From: Coccinella septempunctata
Lineage: Eukaryota; Arthropoda; Insecta; Coleoptera; Coccinellidae
Direction of reading: 5' to 3'
Assembly: GCF_907165205.1 (NCBI RefSeq)
Contig: NC_058194.1
Coordinates: 7,086,730 to 7,150,729 of the forward strand
DNA length: 64,000 nt
Positions within the stretch are counted from its first letter, which is position 1; the number at the start of each line of letters is the position of its first letter. Under the pieces are notes generated by a model. The model was not told where the DNA came from, made no database searches, and worked only from the letters and a program-made list of their open reading frames with translations. Both the position numbers and the translations under genes were made by a program. Of the stretch, positions 46,501 through 58,917 are shown one piece after another.

Positions 46501-49500
46501 CTTTGCCGAATAGACCACTGAAATCTCAATTCTTATCTGAACTATCGAACTTGAATTCAACATATGCTTCTCAATCCGAAAACTATGTGCAGTTTCAAGA
46601 TTTGGTTCGAATTGATCCAACAGTTTTCGAGGAATTGATATCACACTTTGCCGAATTGACCACTGAAATCTCAAATCCTATCAGAACTATCGAACTGAAA
46701 TTCAACATGTGCATCTAAATTCGAAAACTATGTGCAGTTTCAAGATTTGGTTCGAATTGATCCAACAGTTTTCAAGGAATTGATATCACACTTTGCCGAA
46801 TTGACCACTGAAATCTCAATTCCTATCTGAACTATCGAACTGAAATTAAACATGTGCATCTCAATCCGAAAACTATGTGCAGTTTCAAGATTTGGTTCGA
46901 ATTGATCCAATAGTTCCTTAGGAATTGAAATGATATTTTGTCGAATCAAGTTCTGAAATCTCCATTCCTATTAGAACTATCGATCTGAAATTCAACATGT
47001 GCATCTCATTTCGAAAACTATGTGCAGTTTCAAGATTTGGTTCGAATTGATCCAACAGTTTTTGAGGAATTGATATCACACTTTGCCGAATAGACCACTG
47101 AAATCTCAATTCCTATCTGAACTATCGAACTGAAATTCAACATGTGCATCTCAATCCGAAAACTATGTGCAGTTCCAAGATTTGGTTCGAATTGATCCAA
47201 CAGTTTTCGTGGAATTGATATCACACTTTGCCCAATTGACCACTGAAATCTCAATTCTTATCTGAACTATCGAACTGAAATTCAACATGTGCATCTCAAT
47301 TCGAGAATTATGTGAGATTTAAAGATTTGGTTCCGATTGAATCAACAGTTTTCGAGGAATTGATATCACACTTTGCCGAATTGACCACTAAAATCTCAAT
47401 TCCTATCTGAACTATCGAACTGAAATTCAACATGTGCATCTCAATTCGAAAACTGTGTACAGTTTCGAGATTTGGGTCGAATTGATCCAACAGTTCCTTG
47501 GGAATTGAAATGATATTTTGTCGAATCGACCAATGAAATCTCAATTCCCATCAGAAATATCGAACTGAAATTCAACATGTGCATCTCAACTCGAAAACTA
47601 TATGCTGTTTCAAGATTTGGTTCGAATTGATCCAACAGTTTTTGAGGAATTGATATCACACTTTGCCGAATAGACCACTGAAATCTCAATTCTTATCTGA
47701 AATATCGAACTTGAATTCAACATGTGCATCTCAATCCGAAAACTATGTGCAGTTTCAAGATTTGGTTCGATTTGATCCAACAGTTTTCGAGGAATTGATA
47801 TCACACTTTGCCGAATTGTCCACTGAAATCTCAAATCCTATCAGAACTATCGATCTGAAATTCAACATGTGCATCTCAATTGGGAAACTATGTGCAGTTT
47901 CAAGATTTGGGTCGAATTGGTTCAACAGTTTTTGAAGAATTGATATCACACTCTGCCGAATAGACCACTGAAATCTCAATTCCTATCAGAACTATCGAAC
48001 TGAAATTCAACATATGCATCTCATTTCGAAAACTATGTTCAGTTTCAAGATTTGGTTCGAATTGATTCAACAGTTTTCGAGGAATTGATATCACACTTTG
48101 CCGAATAGATCACTGAAATCTCAATTCCTATCTGCACTACCGAACTGAAATTCAACATGTGCATCTCAATTCGAAAACTATGTTCAGTTTCAAGATTTGG
48201 TTCGAATTGATCCAACAGTTTTCGAGGAATTGATATCACAATTTGCTGAATTGACCAATGACATCTCAATTCCTATCTGAACTATCGAACTGAAATTCAA
48301 CATGTGCATCTGAATTCGAAAACTATGTGCAGTTTCAAGATTTGGTTCGAATCGATCCAATAGTTCCTTAGGAATTGAAATAATATTTTGCCGAATCGAC
48401 TACTGAAATCTTCATTCCTTTCAGAACTATCGATCTGAAATTCAACATGTGCATCTCAATTCGAAAACTATGTGCAGTTTCAAGATTTGGGTCGAATTGG
48501 TTCAACAGTTTTTGAGGAATTTATATCAAACTTTGCCGAATAGACCACTGAAATCTCAATTCCTATCAGCACTATCGAACTGAAATTCAACATGTGCATC
48601 CCAATTCGAAAACTATGTGCAGTTTCAAGATTTGGTTCGAATTGATCCAACAGTTTTCGAGGAATTGATATCACACTTTGCCGAATTGACCACTGAAATC
48701 TCGATTCCTATCTGAACTATCGAACTGAAATTCAACATGTGCATCTCAATTCGAAAACTATGTGCAGTTTCAGGATTTGGTTCGAATCGATCCAATAGTT
48801 CCTTAGGAATTGAAATAATATTTTGCCGAATCGACTACTGAAATCTTCATTCCTTTCAGAACTATCGATCTGAAATTCAACATGTGCATCTCAATTCGAA
48901 AACTATGTGCAGTTTCAAGATTTGGGTCGAATTGGTTCAACAGTTTTTGAGGAATTTATATCAAACTTTGCCGAATAGACCACTGAAATCTCAATTCCTA
49001 TCAGCACTATCGAACTGAAATTCAACATGTGCATCCCAATTCGAAAACTATGTGCAGTTTCAAGATTTGGTTCGAATTGATCCAACAGTTTTCGAGGAAT
49101 TGATATCACACTTTGCCGAATTGACCACTGAAATCTCAATTCCTATCTGAACTATCGAACTGAAATTCAACATGTGCATCTCAATTCGAAAACTATGTGC
49201 AGTTTCAGGATTTGGTTCGAATCGATCCAATAGTTCCTTAGGAATTGAAAAGATATTTTGCCGAATCGACTACTGAAATCTTCATTCCTATCAGAACTAT
49301 CGATCTGAAATTCAACATGTGGTTCGAATTGATCCAACAGTTTTCGAGGAATTGATATCACACTTTGCCGAATTGACCACTGAAATCTCAATTCCTATCT
49401 GAACTATCGAACTGATATTCAACATGTGCATCTCAATTCGAAAACTATGTGCAGTTTCAAGATTTGGTTCGAATCGATCCAATAGTTTCTTAGGAATTGA

Positions 49501-51183
49501 AATGATATTTTGCCGAATCGACTACTGAAATCTTCATTCCTATCAGAACTATCGATCTGAAATTCAACATGTGCATCTCAATTCGAAAACTATGTAGGTT
49601 TTCAAGATTTGGGTCGAATTGGTTCAACAGTTTTTGAGGAATTGATATCACACTTTGCCGAATAGACCACTGAAATCTCAATTCCTATCTGCACTATCGA
49701 ACTGAAATTCAACATTTGCATCTCAATTCGAAAACTATGGGAATTTTTGAGATTTGGTTCGAATTGATCCAACAGTTTTCGAGGAATTGATATCACACTT
49801 TGCCGAATTGACCACTGAAATCTCAATTCCTATCTGAACTATCGAACTGAAATTCAACATGTGCATCTCAATCCGAAAACTATGTGCAGTTTCAAGATTT
49901 GGTTCGAATTGATCCAATAGTTCCCTAGGAATTGATATCACACTTTGCCGAATTGACCACTGAAATCTCAATTCCTATCTGAACTATCGAACTGAAATTC
50001 AACATGTGTATCTCAATTCGAAAACTATGTGCAGTTTCAAGATTTGGTTCGAATTGATCCAATAGTTCCTTAGGAATTGAAATGATATTATGCCGAATCG
50101 ACTACTGAAATCTTCATTCCTATCAGAACTATCGATCTGAAATTCAACATGTGCATCTCAATTCGGAAACTATGTAAAGTTTCAAGATCTGGGTCGAATT
50201 GGTTCAACAGTTTCTGAGGAATTGATATCCCACTTTGCCGAATAGACCACTGAAATCTGGATTCCTATCAGAACTATCTAACTGAAATTCAACATATGCA
50301 TCTCATTTCGAAAACTACGTTCAGTTTCAAGATTTGGTTCGAATTGATCCAACAGTTTTCGAGGAATTGATATCACACTTTGCCGAATCGTCTACTGAAA
50401 TCTTCATTCCTATCAGAACTATCGATCTGAAATTCAACATGTGCATCTCAATTCGAAAACTATGTGCAGTTTCAAGATTTGGGTCGAATTGGTTCAACAG
50501 TTTTTGAGGAAATGATATCACACTTTGCCGAATAGACCACTGAAATCTCAATTCCTGTCAGAAATATCGAACTAAAATTCAACATATGCATCTCATTTCG
50601 AAAACTATGTGCAGTTTCAAGATTTGGTTCGAATTGATCCAACAGTTTTCGTGGAATTGATATCACACTTTGCCCAATTGACCACTGAAATCTCAATTCT
50701 TATCTGAACTATCGAACTGAAATTCAACATGTGCATCTCAATTCGAGAATTGTGTGAAATTTAAAGATTTGTTCCGGATTGAATCAACAGTTTTCGAGGA
50801 ATTGATGTCACACTTTGCCGAATTAACCACTAAAATCTCAATTCCTATCTGAATTGATCCAACAGTTCCTTGGGAATTGAAATGATATTTTGTCGAATCG
50901 ACCAATGAAATCTCAATTGCTATCAGAACTATCGAACTGAAATTCAACATGTGCATCTCAATTCGAAAACTATGTGCAGTTTCAAGATTTGTTTCGAATT
51001 GATCTAATAGTTCCTTAGGAATTGAAATGATATTTTGTCGAATCGACCACTGAAATCTCAATTCCTATCAGAACTATCGAACTGAAATTCAACATGTGCA
51101 TCTAAATTCGAAAACTATGTGTTGTTTCAAGATTTGGTTCGAATTGATCCAACAGTTTTTGAGGAATTGATATCACACTTTGC
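43556..51183 (-). repeat. 145-bp satellite, reverse block 13
   Basis: About 52 reverse monomers, the longest uninterrupted block. It contains 435-bp (three-monomer) repeats at 45725/46160 and 48480/48915. The segment 48.3-50.6 kb is a diverged relative of the 6,407-bp unit without the Harbinger insertion. The block ends at the junction CACTTTGC/AGATAGG, the inverse complement of the junctions at 7211 and 9506. Confidence 0.95.
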
Positions 51184-52136
51184 AGATAGGAATTGAGATT
51201 TCAGTGGTCAATTCGGCAAAATATCATTTCAATTCCCAAAGATTGGATCAATTCGACCCAAATCTCGAAACTGTACACAGTTTTCGAATTGAGATGCAAA
51301 TGTTGAATTTCAGTTCGAAAGTTCAGATAGGATTTGAGATTTCATTGGTCAATTCGGCAAAGTGTGATATCAATTCCTCGAAAACTGTTGGATCAATTCG
51401 AACCAAATCTTGAAACTGCACATAGTTTTCGGATTGAGATGCACATGTTGAATTTCAGTTTGATAGTTCAGATAAGAATTGAGATTTCAGTGGTCTATTC
51501 GGCAAATTGTGATATCAATTCCTCGAAAACTGTTGGATCAATTCCTCGAAAACTGTTGGATCAATTCGAACCAAATCTTGAAACTGCACATAGTTTTCGG
51601 ATTGGGATGCACATGTTGAATTTCAGTTCGAAAGTTCAGATAGGATTTGAGATTTCAGTGGTCAATTCGGCAAAGTGTGATATCAATTCCTCGAAAACTG
51701 TTGCATCAATTCGAACCAAATCTTGAAACTGCACATAGTTTTCGGATTGAGATGCACATGTTGAATTTCAGTTCGAAAGTTCAGATAGGAATTGTGATTT
51801 CAGTGGTCTATTCGGCAAAGTGTGATATCAATTCCTCAAAAACTGTTGGATCAATTCGAACCAAATCTTGAAACAGCACATAGTTTTCGAATTGAGATGC
51901 ACATGTTGAATTTCAGTTCGATAGTTCTGATAGGAATTGAGATTTCAGTGGTCGATTCGACAAAATATCATTTAAATTCCCAAGCAACTGTTGGATCAAT
52001 TCGACCCAAATCTCGAAACTGTACACAGTTTTCGAATTGAGATGCACATGTTGAATTTCAGTTCGATAGTTCAGATAGGAATTGAGATTTTAATGGTCAA
52101 TTCGGCAAAGTGTGATATCAATTCCTCGAAAACTGT
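51184..52136 (+). repeat. 145-bp satellite, forward block 14
   Basis: About six and a half forward monomers. It starts with the same small-deletion monomer (CCCAAAGATTGGATC) that borders the reverse blocks at 7.1 and 9.4 kb, so it is an inverted relative of those segments. The satellite ends for good at ACTGTT, inside which the next element begins. Confidence 0.95.
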
Positions 52137-52825
52137 TTTTTGCTCTCTCGGTAGTGGAGATATTAATGATAGTGGGTTTACCGGAAATATACTTAATGGC
52201 GATGTTAGTCTCATCAGCGCCAATTCTGCGCTTGAGTTCGGTACTCAAATCATTTAGTTCTTCAATTTGTGCAGGTGTTTTATCATCAGAGATACTGTAT
52301 TTACGCCAGTCACGTACGTTTGCAATGACTCGTTTGTTTTTGAGGATTTTCGTGACTATCAGTGGGTTGTCAAAAGTTACTTTGAGAATTCTTGGACGGT
52401 CGGTAGTCAAAACTCCTATTCTAGCGATGGAGGTACGCTGTGAGAAGGCATCTGGACATACGTGGTCAAGAAACACTCGTTTCGTCATCCCCAGGACCAG
52501 CCTCAGGAATTCCTCGAATCAGTACATTGTGAGACCGACGAAAGCGTTCCAGCATTTCAGCTGGTTGAATTATAGAATGTGTAGAAATTCCAGAGGAGTG
52601 ACCAAGATTTGAAGATTGAATCTCAGCTATTTTTGTAACGGCGTTTTTAACAGCGACTGAAAGTTGTTCGTGAGATTCTTCCAATCTTTGCATTCTAGAT
52701 GTGCAGGCGTTGATGTCAGTTTTATGCTTGATGATGGAGCTAGAATGTTTCTAGAGTAGGCTGTCATGACGGCGTAGATCCTCAGAATGTTTTTTCAGTA
52801 TGGACTTGCACTCGGATACATCTAA
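52137..52825 (-). pseudogene. Diverged CR1-like ORF1 fragment
   Basis: A second, clearly different CR1-type ORF1. Reading the minus strand, a coiled-coil region (KKHSEDLRRHDSLL, with one TAG) leads to FRRSHNVLIRGIPEAG. After a +1 shift near 52470 it continues with FLDHVCPDAFSQRTS, DRPRILKVTF and KNKRVIANVRDWRKY, ending in ERAKN. It aligns along its length with ORF1 at 42052-43105 (IEELNDLSTELKRR here, LMEINDFRGELRRR there). It stops exactly at gcA AAA AAC, the same slippery heptamer that ends the other ORF1, where satellite sequence takes over. The PHD part and ORF2 are missing. Confidence 0.75.
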
Positions 52826-53698
52826 TAATTAATACAATTAAATTACATATAAAAGAATCAATGGATGAGATGATGAAACAATTTTGTGATAACATGAAAA
52901 TGGGAGACTATTGTTGACTCTAAGTTGCTAAATTTTGAAACACACATAAACCGGAAAATAAATAATGTATCTGAAGAATCATCAAAACAGACTTACAGTG
53001 ACATAACAAGAAATATTAGGTCAAGTGAATCCAAAACTCCTACTAATATCAAACAACTACCAAAACCAGAAGCTACACCATTTACTTCACGAAATCAGAG
53101 GAAACAAGTAATCTCAAAGCAAGAGCAAATAAATTTAACAAGGAGTACTGAGACGAAACATATTCCAAAAACAAAAAATTTAAATGCAAGAATAGAAATC
53201 GCTAATGAGACAGGAAATCAGCAGAACAGTGATAGAGTACAACTACCCGAAGAAGTAAGAGAAGTGAATTCTGATTACACAGTAGTACAATCCCAAAGAA
53301 AGAAAAGGTTATCAACAAAATAAACATCGAATGTTGGAACAGCTCCATTAGAGAATGAGGAAAATTCAGAATTTCAAGGAAGGGAAACAAAGGAAAAAAA
53401 GGTCTGGCTTTTTATATCCAGAGTAAAGGATCAAGTTACAGAAGAGATAATTAGAAAATATATTTCCCAAAAACTTAATATAAACCAGAATGAAGAAGTT
53501 TCTATAAAAAATATAGAAACATATCACAAAATACAAGATAACAAATGTTTCCAAATAGGATTATCTATGAAATACAAAGAACAAATTTATGACACAAAAT
53601 TTTGGCCAACAGAAGTAGCTTTTGCTCGCTACAATTTCTCATTGGAGAAAATGAGAGAAGAAAAATCAATTAAAAATTTTCAGTTCGAAACCCAATAG
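52826..53698 (+). pseudogene. Non-LTR retrotransposon ORF1 remnant
   Basis: Open from about 52925 (LLNFETHINRKINN) through a polar, Lys/Asn/Gln-rich stretch to a TAA near 53320. The same frame then continues without further stops to about 53697: KVWLFISRVKDQVTEEIIRK, KCFQIGLSM, FWPTEVAFARYNF. The second half looks like the RRM-like domain found in ORF1 proteins of several non-LTR clades. The following frame at once begins an endonuclease, so the order ORF1-ORF2 fits a non-LTR element. AT-rich codon use differs from the CR1-like copy. The clade cannot be fixed from this piece. Confidence 0.6.
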
Positions 53699-54055
53699 AT
53701 ACAGCTAAAAAACAAACACCAATCAAAATATTGAACATAAATATGCAATCTATCCAAAACAAAATTGAATGCTTGAATGAGTGTCAAGAGGAACTGAAGC
53801 CTGATATTGTATGTATAACCGAAGATTGGATTACAAGAAATGAAACAGAAATTCTCTCGAGATTAGCATTAAGAGGGTACAATATAGCTGACAACTTCTG
53901 TAGGTCCAAACAACAGCACGGCGGATCATTAATATTAATCAATCCCCTCTTAAAATCAAATAAACTAGATTTACTCGAAGATATTAGAGAGGACATTGTA
54001 GGTGAATTTTCAGGTATAGATATACCAGAAGAAAAACTCCTAGTTAACTAGAAAA
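53698..54055 (+). pseudogene. Truncated apurinic-endonuclease start of non-LTR ORF2
   Basis: The frame reads ILNINMQSIQNKIECL, then PDIVCITEDWITRNE, then GYNIADNFCRSKQQHGG. The Asn in NMQS and the Glu in TEDW are the first catalytic residues of the endonuclease of non-LTR retrotransposons. The fragment stops after about 110 codons (TAG at about 54049) and no RT follows, because copia sequence begins there. It belongs with the ORF1 remnant immediately upstream. Confidence 0.7.
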
Positions 54056-55075
54056 TGATAAAGAAAATTGGTACGTGGATTCGTGGATAATGGCGCAACC
54101 AATCACATTGCCAATCAAAGTGACGTTTTCGAGAGCTATTTTCTATTTAATAATCATCATCAAATAACAACAGCAAATGGAGAGTCAGTACCAGCATTAG
54201 GAAAAGGTACAGTTAGAGTGAAAACAAACGTGAACGGAAAAATGCAAGTTTTTCCTCTGATTGAAGTGTGGTATGTTCCGAGTATCAAGAAAAACTTATT
54301 TTCAACATTGTCAGCACAAGATGAGAATCCAGAAAGTGAATTCGTTTCAACAACAGAAGAATGTTATTTCAAGCTATCAGGAGAAGTAATACTTGTTGGA
54401 TCAAGAAATTGTTCAGGAAGATTGTTCGAACTTAAAATGAAGTCTCTAGAGTCAGGAAATTCCAAAGAAATTAATTTAGTTAATAATGATAATGTTTTAC
54501 AGTTATATCATGAAAGATTTGGACATCAACATAAGAGATATATAAAAGCAATACTGAAAAGGGAACTGGGATTATATGTTAATCTTGATAGTGGATTATG
54601 CGAAAGTTGTGTCTATGGAAAAGCTCATGTAATCAAATTTGGTACGAGAGATCGAGCTAGTGCTCCTGGCGAACTCTTACATACTGATGTTTGTGGTCCA
54701 TTTGACCCATCCAAATCTGGCTATCGATATTTTGTCATATTCAAGGATGATTATAGCAGGTATCGTTTCATATATTTTATGAAACACAAATCAGAAGTGA
54801 TAGATAATTTAAACATTGTCCCTGCGCAAATTAAAGCTGCAGGATATGGCGTGAAAAAAATCATTTCGGACAATGGTGGTAAGTTCGACAATATAAGAGT
54901 AAGAAAAATACTAAAATTTCCGAAAAAGCATCGGAGGAAAGTGGAAAGGAAAGCTATTAAAGGTATTCTTATGGGTTATGAAAATGACGATGGTTATCGA
55001 ATATGGTCTATAGAACAAAAGAAACTCGTAAGATCAAGGGACGTCATTTTTGATAAATGTGAAATTCAATACTGA
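54056..55075 (+). pseudogene. Ty1/copia gag-pol fragment with internal deletion
   Basis: A copia polyprotein remnant, 335 codons open from 54068. It starts at the aspartic protease: WYVDS in one frame, then a shift into FVDNGATNHI, where D-N-G replaces the usual D-S-G. The gag-pre-integrase zinc module follows (YHERFGHQHKRY ... CESCVYGKAH, an HHCC arrangement). The integrase core has LLHTDVCGPF and KIISDNGGKF, supplying the two Asp residues. Directly after VRKILK the sequence jumps to KAIKGILMGYENDDGYRIW and RSRDVIFD, which normally lie well downstream. The catalytic Glu of the DDE core and the C-terminal integrase region are thus deleted, and RT/RNase H is absent. Non-functional. Confidence 0.85.
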
Positions 55076-55079
55076 ACAC

Positions 55080-56679
55080 AGTAAAAGTCAAAATATATAG
55101 AGCTATTTTGGGGAGTCTTGTGTCTTGCATCCTCAGAATGTGGCCGCTCCATCTGAGTCCGGGCCCTCGTTACTTGAGTCTCAATTGTTGTACAACTCGC
55201 GTGCTGCAAGACTTCTGCATTCGAAACTTTGTGGAACCATCTGATGTGCATTATCTGCCTTAGATGACGTTTTTGCGTTCGTTCAAGCTGTCTAATATGT
55301 CGCCTGTAGGGCGTCCAGCTTTCGCTTCCGTAAAGGAGCGTTGGGAGGACCACTGCTTTGTAAACAGCTGTCTTGGTCTTCAGATTGAGGTCGCGATCTC
55401 GAAACACTATATCCTTTAGCTTTCAGAATGCCCGTGATGCCGAATTGATACGATACGGTTGTGTATTTCCGTGTCAAGGTTAGCCCTAGTATTCATGAAG
55501 CTTCCCAAGTATTTGAACTTGTCGACCTGTTCTAGAGTTTCATTCTCCAGGCTGATATCTGTTTGAAGGCTTTCTGGCAGACTAACCAGGATTTTGGTTT
55601 GTCGACATTGAGTCTAAGGCACAAAGCTTCGTATATATGTTTATAATTGTCCAACATTATCTGTAGATCCTCCGAGCTGCTAGCGATAAGTGAACAGTCG
55701 TCTGCATATTGATGTTCCGTGATAAACTTAGTACGGGTTTTTGCTCTGAGGCGCTTCAGGTTAAACAGGCCTCCATCAAATCTGAATCTTGTCCCAACAC
55801 CTCTCACAGACATACTCATGTCAGCAATTATCGACACAGCTATGGCGAAAATATTGAATAGTAAAGGCGCAGCCTTGTTTTATACCGGAGTTGGTTGAGA
55901 AATGGTCGGTTGTAGAACCATTATGCTGTATTCTAGCGGTGTTGTTGGTATGAAGGCTTTTACACACTGCTAAATATTTTTCGGGTACTCCAGGACGTGC
56001 CATGATTTTCCATAGCGCTCTCCGATTCACCGAATCAAACGCCTTACTTAGATCGATGTAGGCTGTATAGATCCTTGATTGTTGTTCACGGGCCTTCTCT
56101 TGCAGCTGTCGCAGTGTGAAAATTAGGTCCACCGTACCTCGATTCGGTCGTAAGTCGCACTGGGATTCCGGGATTCCGGTAATAGCTTTTCTAAGAGTGG
56201 AACCAAACGATTAGCCATAATCTTCGAGAGAATTTTACCGACCACACTAAGCAACGATATGTCCCTGTAGTTATTGCAAATCGACGTATCGCCTTTGTTC
56301 TTATAGAGGTTGATAACTAAAGCGTCTCTGAAGTCCTGTGGCACATCTCCCTGTTCCCAGATCTCGCGGAATAGTGTTAGGAGACAATTGACAATGTCTT
56401 CATCCAAGGCTTTGAATTTCTCCGCTGGAATGCCGTCTAGACCAGGTGACTTATCATTTTTCATATTTTTAATAGCACTTATGATTTCCGACATTGAGAT
56501 TTCGTCATCAAGCGATGTCATCGGACTATACGCGGGGAGCAGGTCTAAAATTGATAAATCCGAGTCGTTATTTTGATTCAAGACCTGTGAGTAATGCTTC
56601 TTCCATCTTTTGAGAATTTTTCTATCATCAGTTAGAATAGCTCCATTAGCGTCTCTTATAGTAAAGTTAGCTTTTCTGC
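55080..56679 (-). pseudogene. RTE-like non-LTR reverse transcriptase pseudogene, left (inverted) copy
   Basis: Read on the minus strand from 56679: KANFTIRDANGAILTDD, KILKRWKKHYSQVLN, SPGLDGIPAEKFKAL, AYIDLSKAFDSVNR, QYADDCSLIASS, VDKFKYLGSFMN, LPTLLYGSESWT, HIRQLERTQKRHLRQI. These are the linker, the RT with its YADD catalytic site, and the conserved C-terminal region of an endonuclease-type non-LTR element of the RTE-like kind. It is broken into at least five frames. One lesion is a short duplication of GGAATCCC near 56165. Another is missing bases after IKQGC near 55880. The endonuclease is absent and the 3' end fades at about 55080. Confidence 0.8.
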
Positions 56680-58312
56680 TTGGAACTCCATACTCATACT
56701 CTCGACTGTGTGATGGTCACTAAAAACAGAGCAGATCTGGAGTTCTGGACTGATCATTGGCTAGTAATCTCGAGAATGAAGATCTCAATGCTCCCAAAAT
56801 ACCAACGCAAGCCAAAGTTACTAAGAGAGCGCCTTCAAATCTCCAAACTACAAAACCCTTTTACAAAGGAAAGCTCCACAGCTACCGTCAAGGATAGCCT
56901 AACACCACCGGATTATGACGACGACATTGAGAGTCATTGGCTTCTCTTCAAATCATCTCTTAAAAATTCAGCGAAAGAAATACGGGGCACAGAACGCTCC
57001 CCAAAATCCCCAGACTGGTTCGCCGACAAAGAAACTCATATCGCACACCTTCTGGAGGCAAAATACAAAGCGATGCTATTCTAACTGATGATAGAAAAAT
57101 TCTCAAAAGATGAAAGAAGCATTACTCACAGGTCTTGAATCAAAATAACGACTCGGATTTATCAATTTTAGACCTGCTCCCCGCGTATAGTCCGATGACA
57201 TCGCTTGATGACGAAATCTCAATGTCGGAAATCATAAGTGCTATTAAAAATATGAAAAATGATAAGTCACCTGGTCTAGACGGCATTCCAGCGGAGAAAT
57301 TCAAAGCCTTGGATGAAGACATTGTCAATTGTCTCCTAACACTATTCCTCGAGATCTGGGAACAGGGAGATGTGCCACAGGACTTCAGAGACGCTTTAGT
57401 TATCAACCTCTATAAGAACAAAGGCGATACGTCGATTTGCAATAACTACAGGGACATATCGTTGCTTAGTGTGGTCGGTAAAATTCTCTAGAAGATTATG
57501 GCTAATCGTTTGGTTCCACTCTTAGAAAAGCTATTACCGGAATCCCGGAATCCCAGTGCGACTTACGACCGAATCGAGGTACGGTGGACCTAATTTTCAC
57601 ACTGCGACAGCTGCAAGAGAAGGCCCGTGAACAACAATCAAGGATCTATACAGCCTACATCGATCTAAGTAAGGCGTTTGATTCGGTGAATCGGAGAGCG
57701 CTATGGAAAATCATGGCACGTCCTGGAGTACCCGAAAAATATTTAGCAGTGTGTAAAAGCCTTCATACCAACAACACCGCTAGAATACAGCATAATGGTT
57801 CTACAACCGACCATTTCTCAACCAACTCCGGTATAAAACAAGGCTGCGCCTTTACTATTCAATATTTTCGCCATAGCTGTGTCGATAATTGCTGACATGA
57901 GTATGTCTGTGAGAGGTGTTGGGACAAGATTCAGATTTGATGGAGGCCTGTTTAACCTGAAGCGCCTCAGAGCAAAACCCCGTACTAAGTTTATCACGGA
58001 ACATCAATATGCAGACGACTGTTCACTTATCGCTAGCAGCTCGGAGGATCTACAGATAATGTTGGACAATTATAAACATATATACGAAGCTTTGTGCCTT
58101 AGACTCAATGTCGACAAACCAAAATCCTGGTTAGTCCGCCAGAAAGCCTTCAAACAGATATCAGCCTGGAGAATGAAACTCTAGAACAGGTCGACAAGTT
58201 CAAATACTTGGGAAGCTTCATGAATACTAGGGCTAACCTTGACACGGAAATACACAACCGTATCGTATCAATTCGGCATCACGGGCATTCTGAAAGCTAA
58301 AGGATATAGTGT
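55403..58312. repeat. Large palindrome of two RTE-like copies
   Basis: Arms 55403-56641 and 57075-58312 (about 1.24 kb each) are near-identical inverted copies around a spacer of about 433 bp. The spacer is asymmetric: 38 bp of left-copy sequence and 395 bp of endonuclease-to-RT linker belonging to the right copy. The right arm is cut off by the LTR at 58313, whereas the left arm continues to about 55080, so the original palindrome was longer. Confidence 0.9.
56680..58312 (+). pseudogene. RTE-like non-LTR pseudogene, right copy
   Basis: Starts within the endonuclease tail (LELHTHTLDCVMVTKN, then FWTDHWLVISRMKI, the expected ...DH... end of the domain). It continues through the linker (PDWFADKETHIAHLL) to AKYKAM at 57074, where a deletion joins it to AILTDD of the RT region. 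From there it matches the left copy: SPGLDGIPAEKF, AYIDLSKAFDSVNR, YADDCSLIASS, YLGSFMN. It shares all frame breaks of the left copy. It also has private lesions: TGG to TGA near 57111 and CTCGAAG to CTAGAAG near 57489. It is interrupted at AGGATATAGTGT by the LTR. Non-functional. Confidence 0.8.
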
Positions 58313-58463
58313 TGTAACGGGTTTGGTCGGGAAAAGGATTAATCTCGAGCGCCAGCTATTCTTTCAATAGGGAGAAATAGCAAACCCACCCAGGTACCTA
58401 CTAGTCGGAGACAGAGTTGGGTTTATCTAAGGTGGTAGCGATAACAAGTACTTTAAAACCGAA

Positions 58464-58469
58464 TTTATT
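58464..58469 (-). promoter_or_regulatory. Possible polyadenylation signal in the LTR
   Basis: AATAAA on the minus strand, about 150 bp before the LTR end, in the position expected for transcript 3' processing in an LTR read from 60178 to 58313. Confidence 0.35.
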
Positions 58470-58917
58470 ACAACAATCTAAATTACAGTGAACTATACAG
58501 TTATTTCCAAGTCAAGAAATATATTCAGCTGATGACCAAGTTCAAAAATAAGGAAAACAGAAATGTAATAACTTGTCACGGTGATCAGAAAGTGAAATCA
58601 ATGAATCAAAGAATATTCTAATCAATTATATTCAGTCAAACTATCAGGTATTAAAGAAAGCAAACAATTAATAGCAGTTACTTTGATTCCTTCTGAGACA
58701 ATAACGGATGTACGGGGTTTACACAAAATTTACAGCAACCGGGTGTCTCAGAAAGATCCAAGTCTCTGTAATCGGTTAATTTAGCAATGGGTTTGATCCC
58801 GAGCACTTCCAGTGATTTTCAGTGTACAGGCCAATCAGAATTTGAAACTATTCAATTAACGGGACGGGGTTGATACAGGTGAAACACAATGCAACAATTT
58901 ACAGGATAACGGGGTAG

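Noticed and set aside
195..52040. Dozens of similar 60-130-codon open frames in the satellite (for example proteins starting MRFQWSIRQ)
   Set aside because: They follow the 145-bp monomer and its orientation, overlap each other in shifted frames, and end wherever the monomer phase brings a stop. No start context or independent conservation; repeat shadows.
53202..53554. Minus-strand hydrophobic open frames opposite the non-LTR remnant
   Set aside because: Antisense of AT-rich Lys/Asn/Ile codons always looks Phe/Leu-rich; the plus strand carries the recognisable RRM-like and endonuclease motifs.
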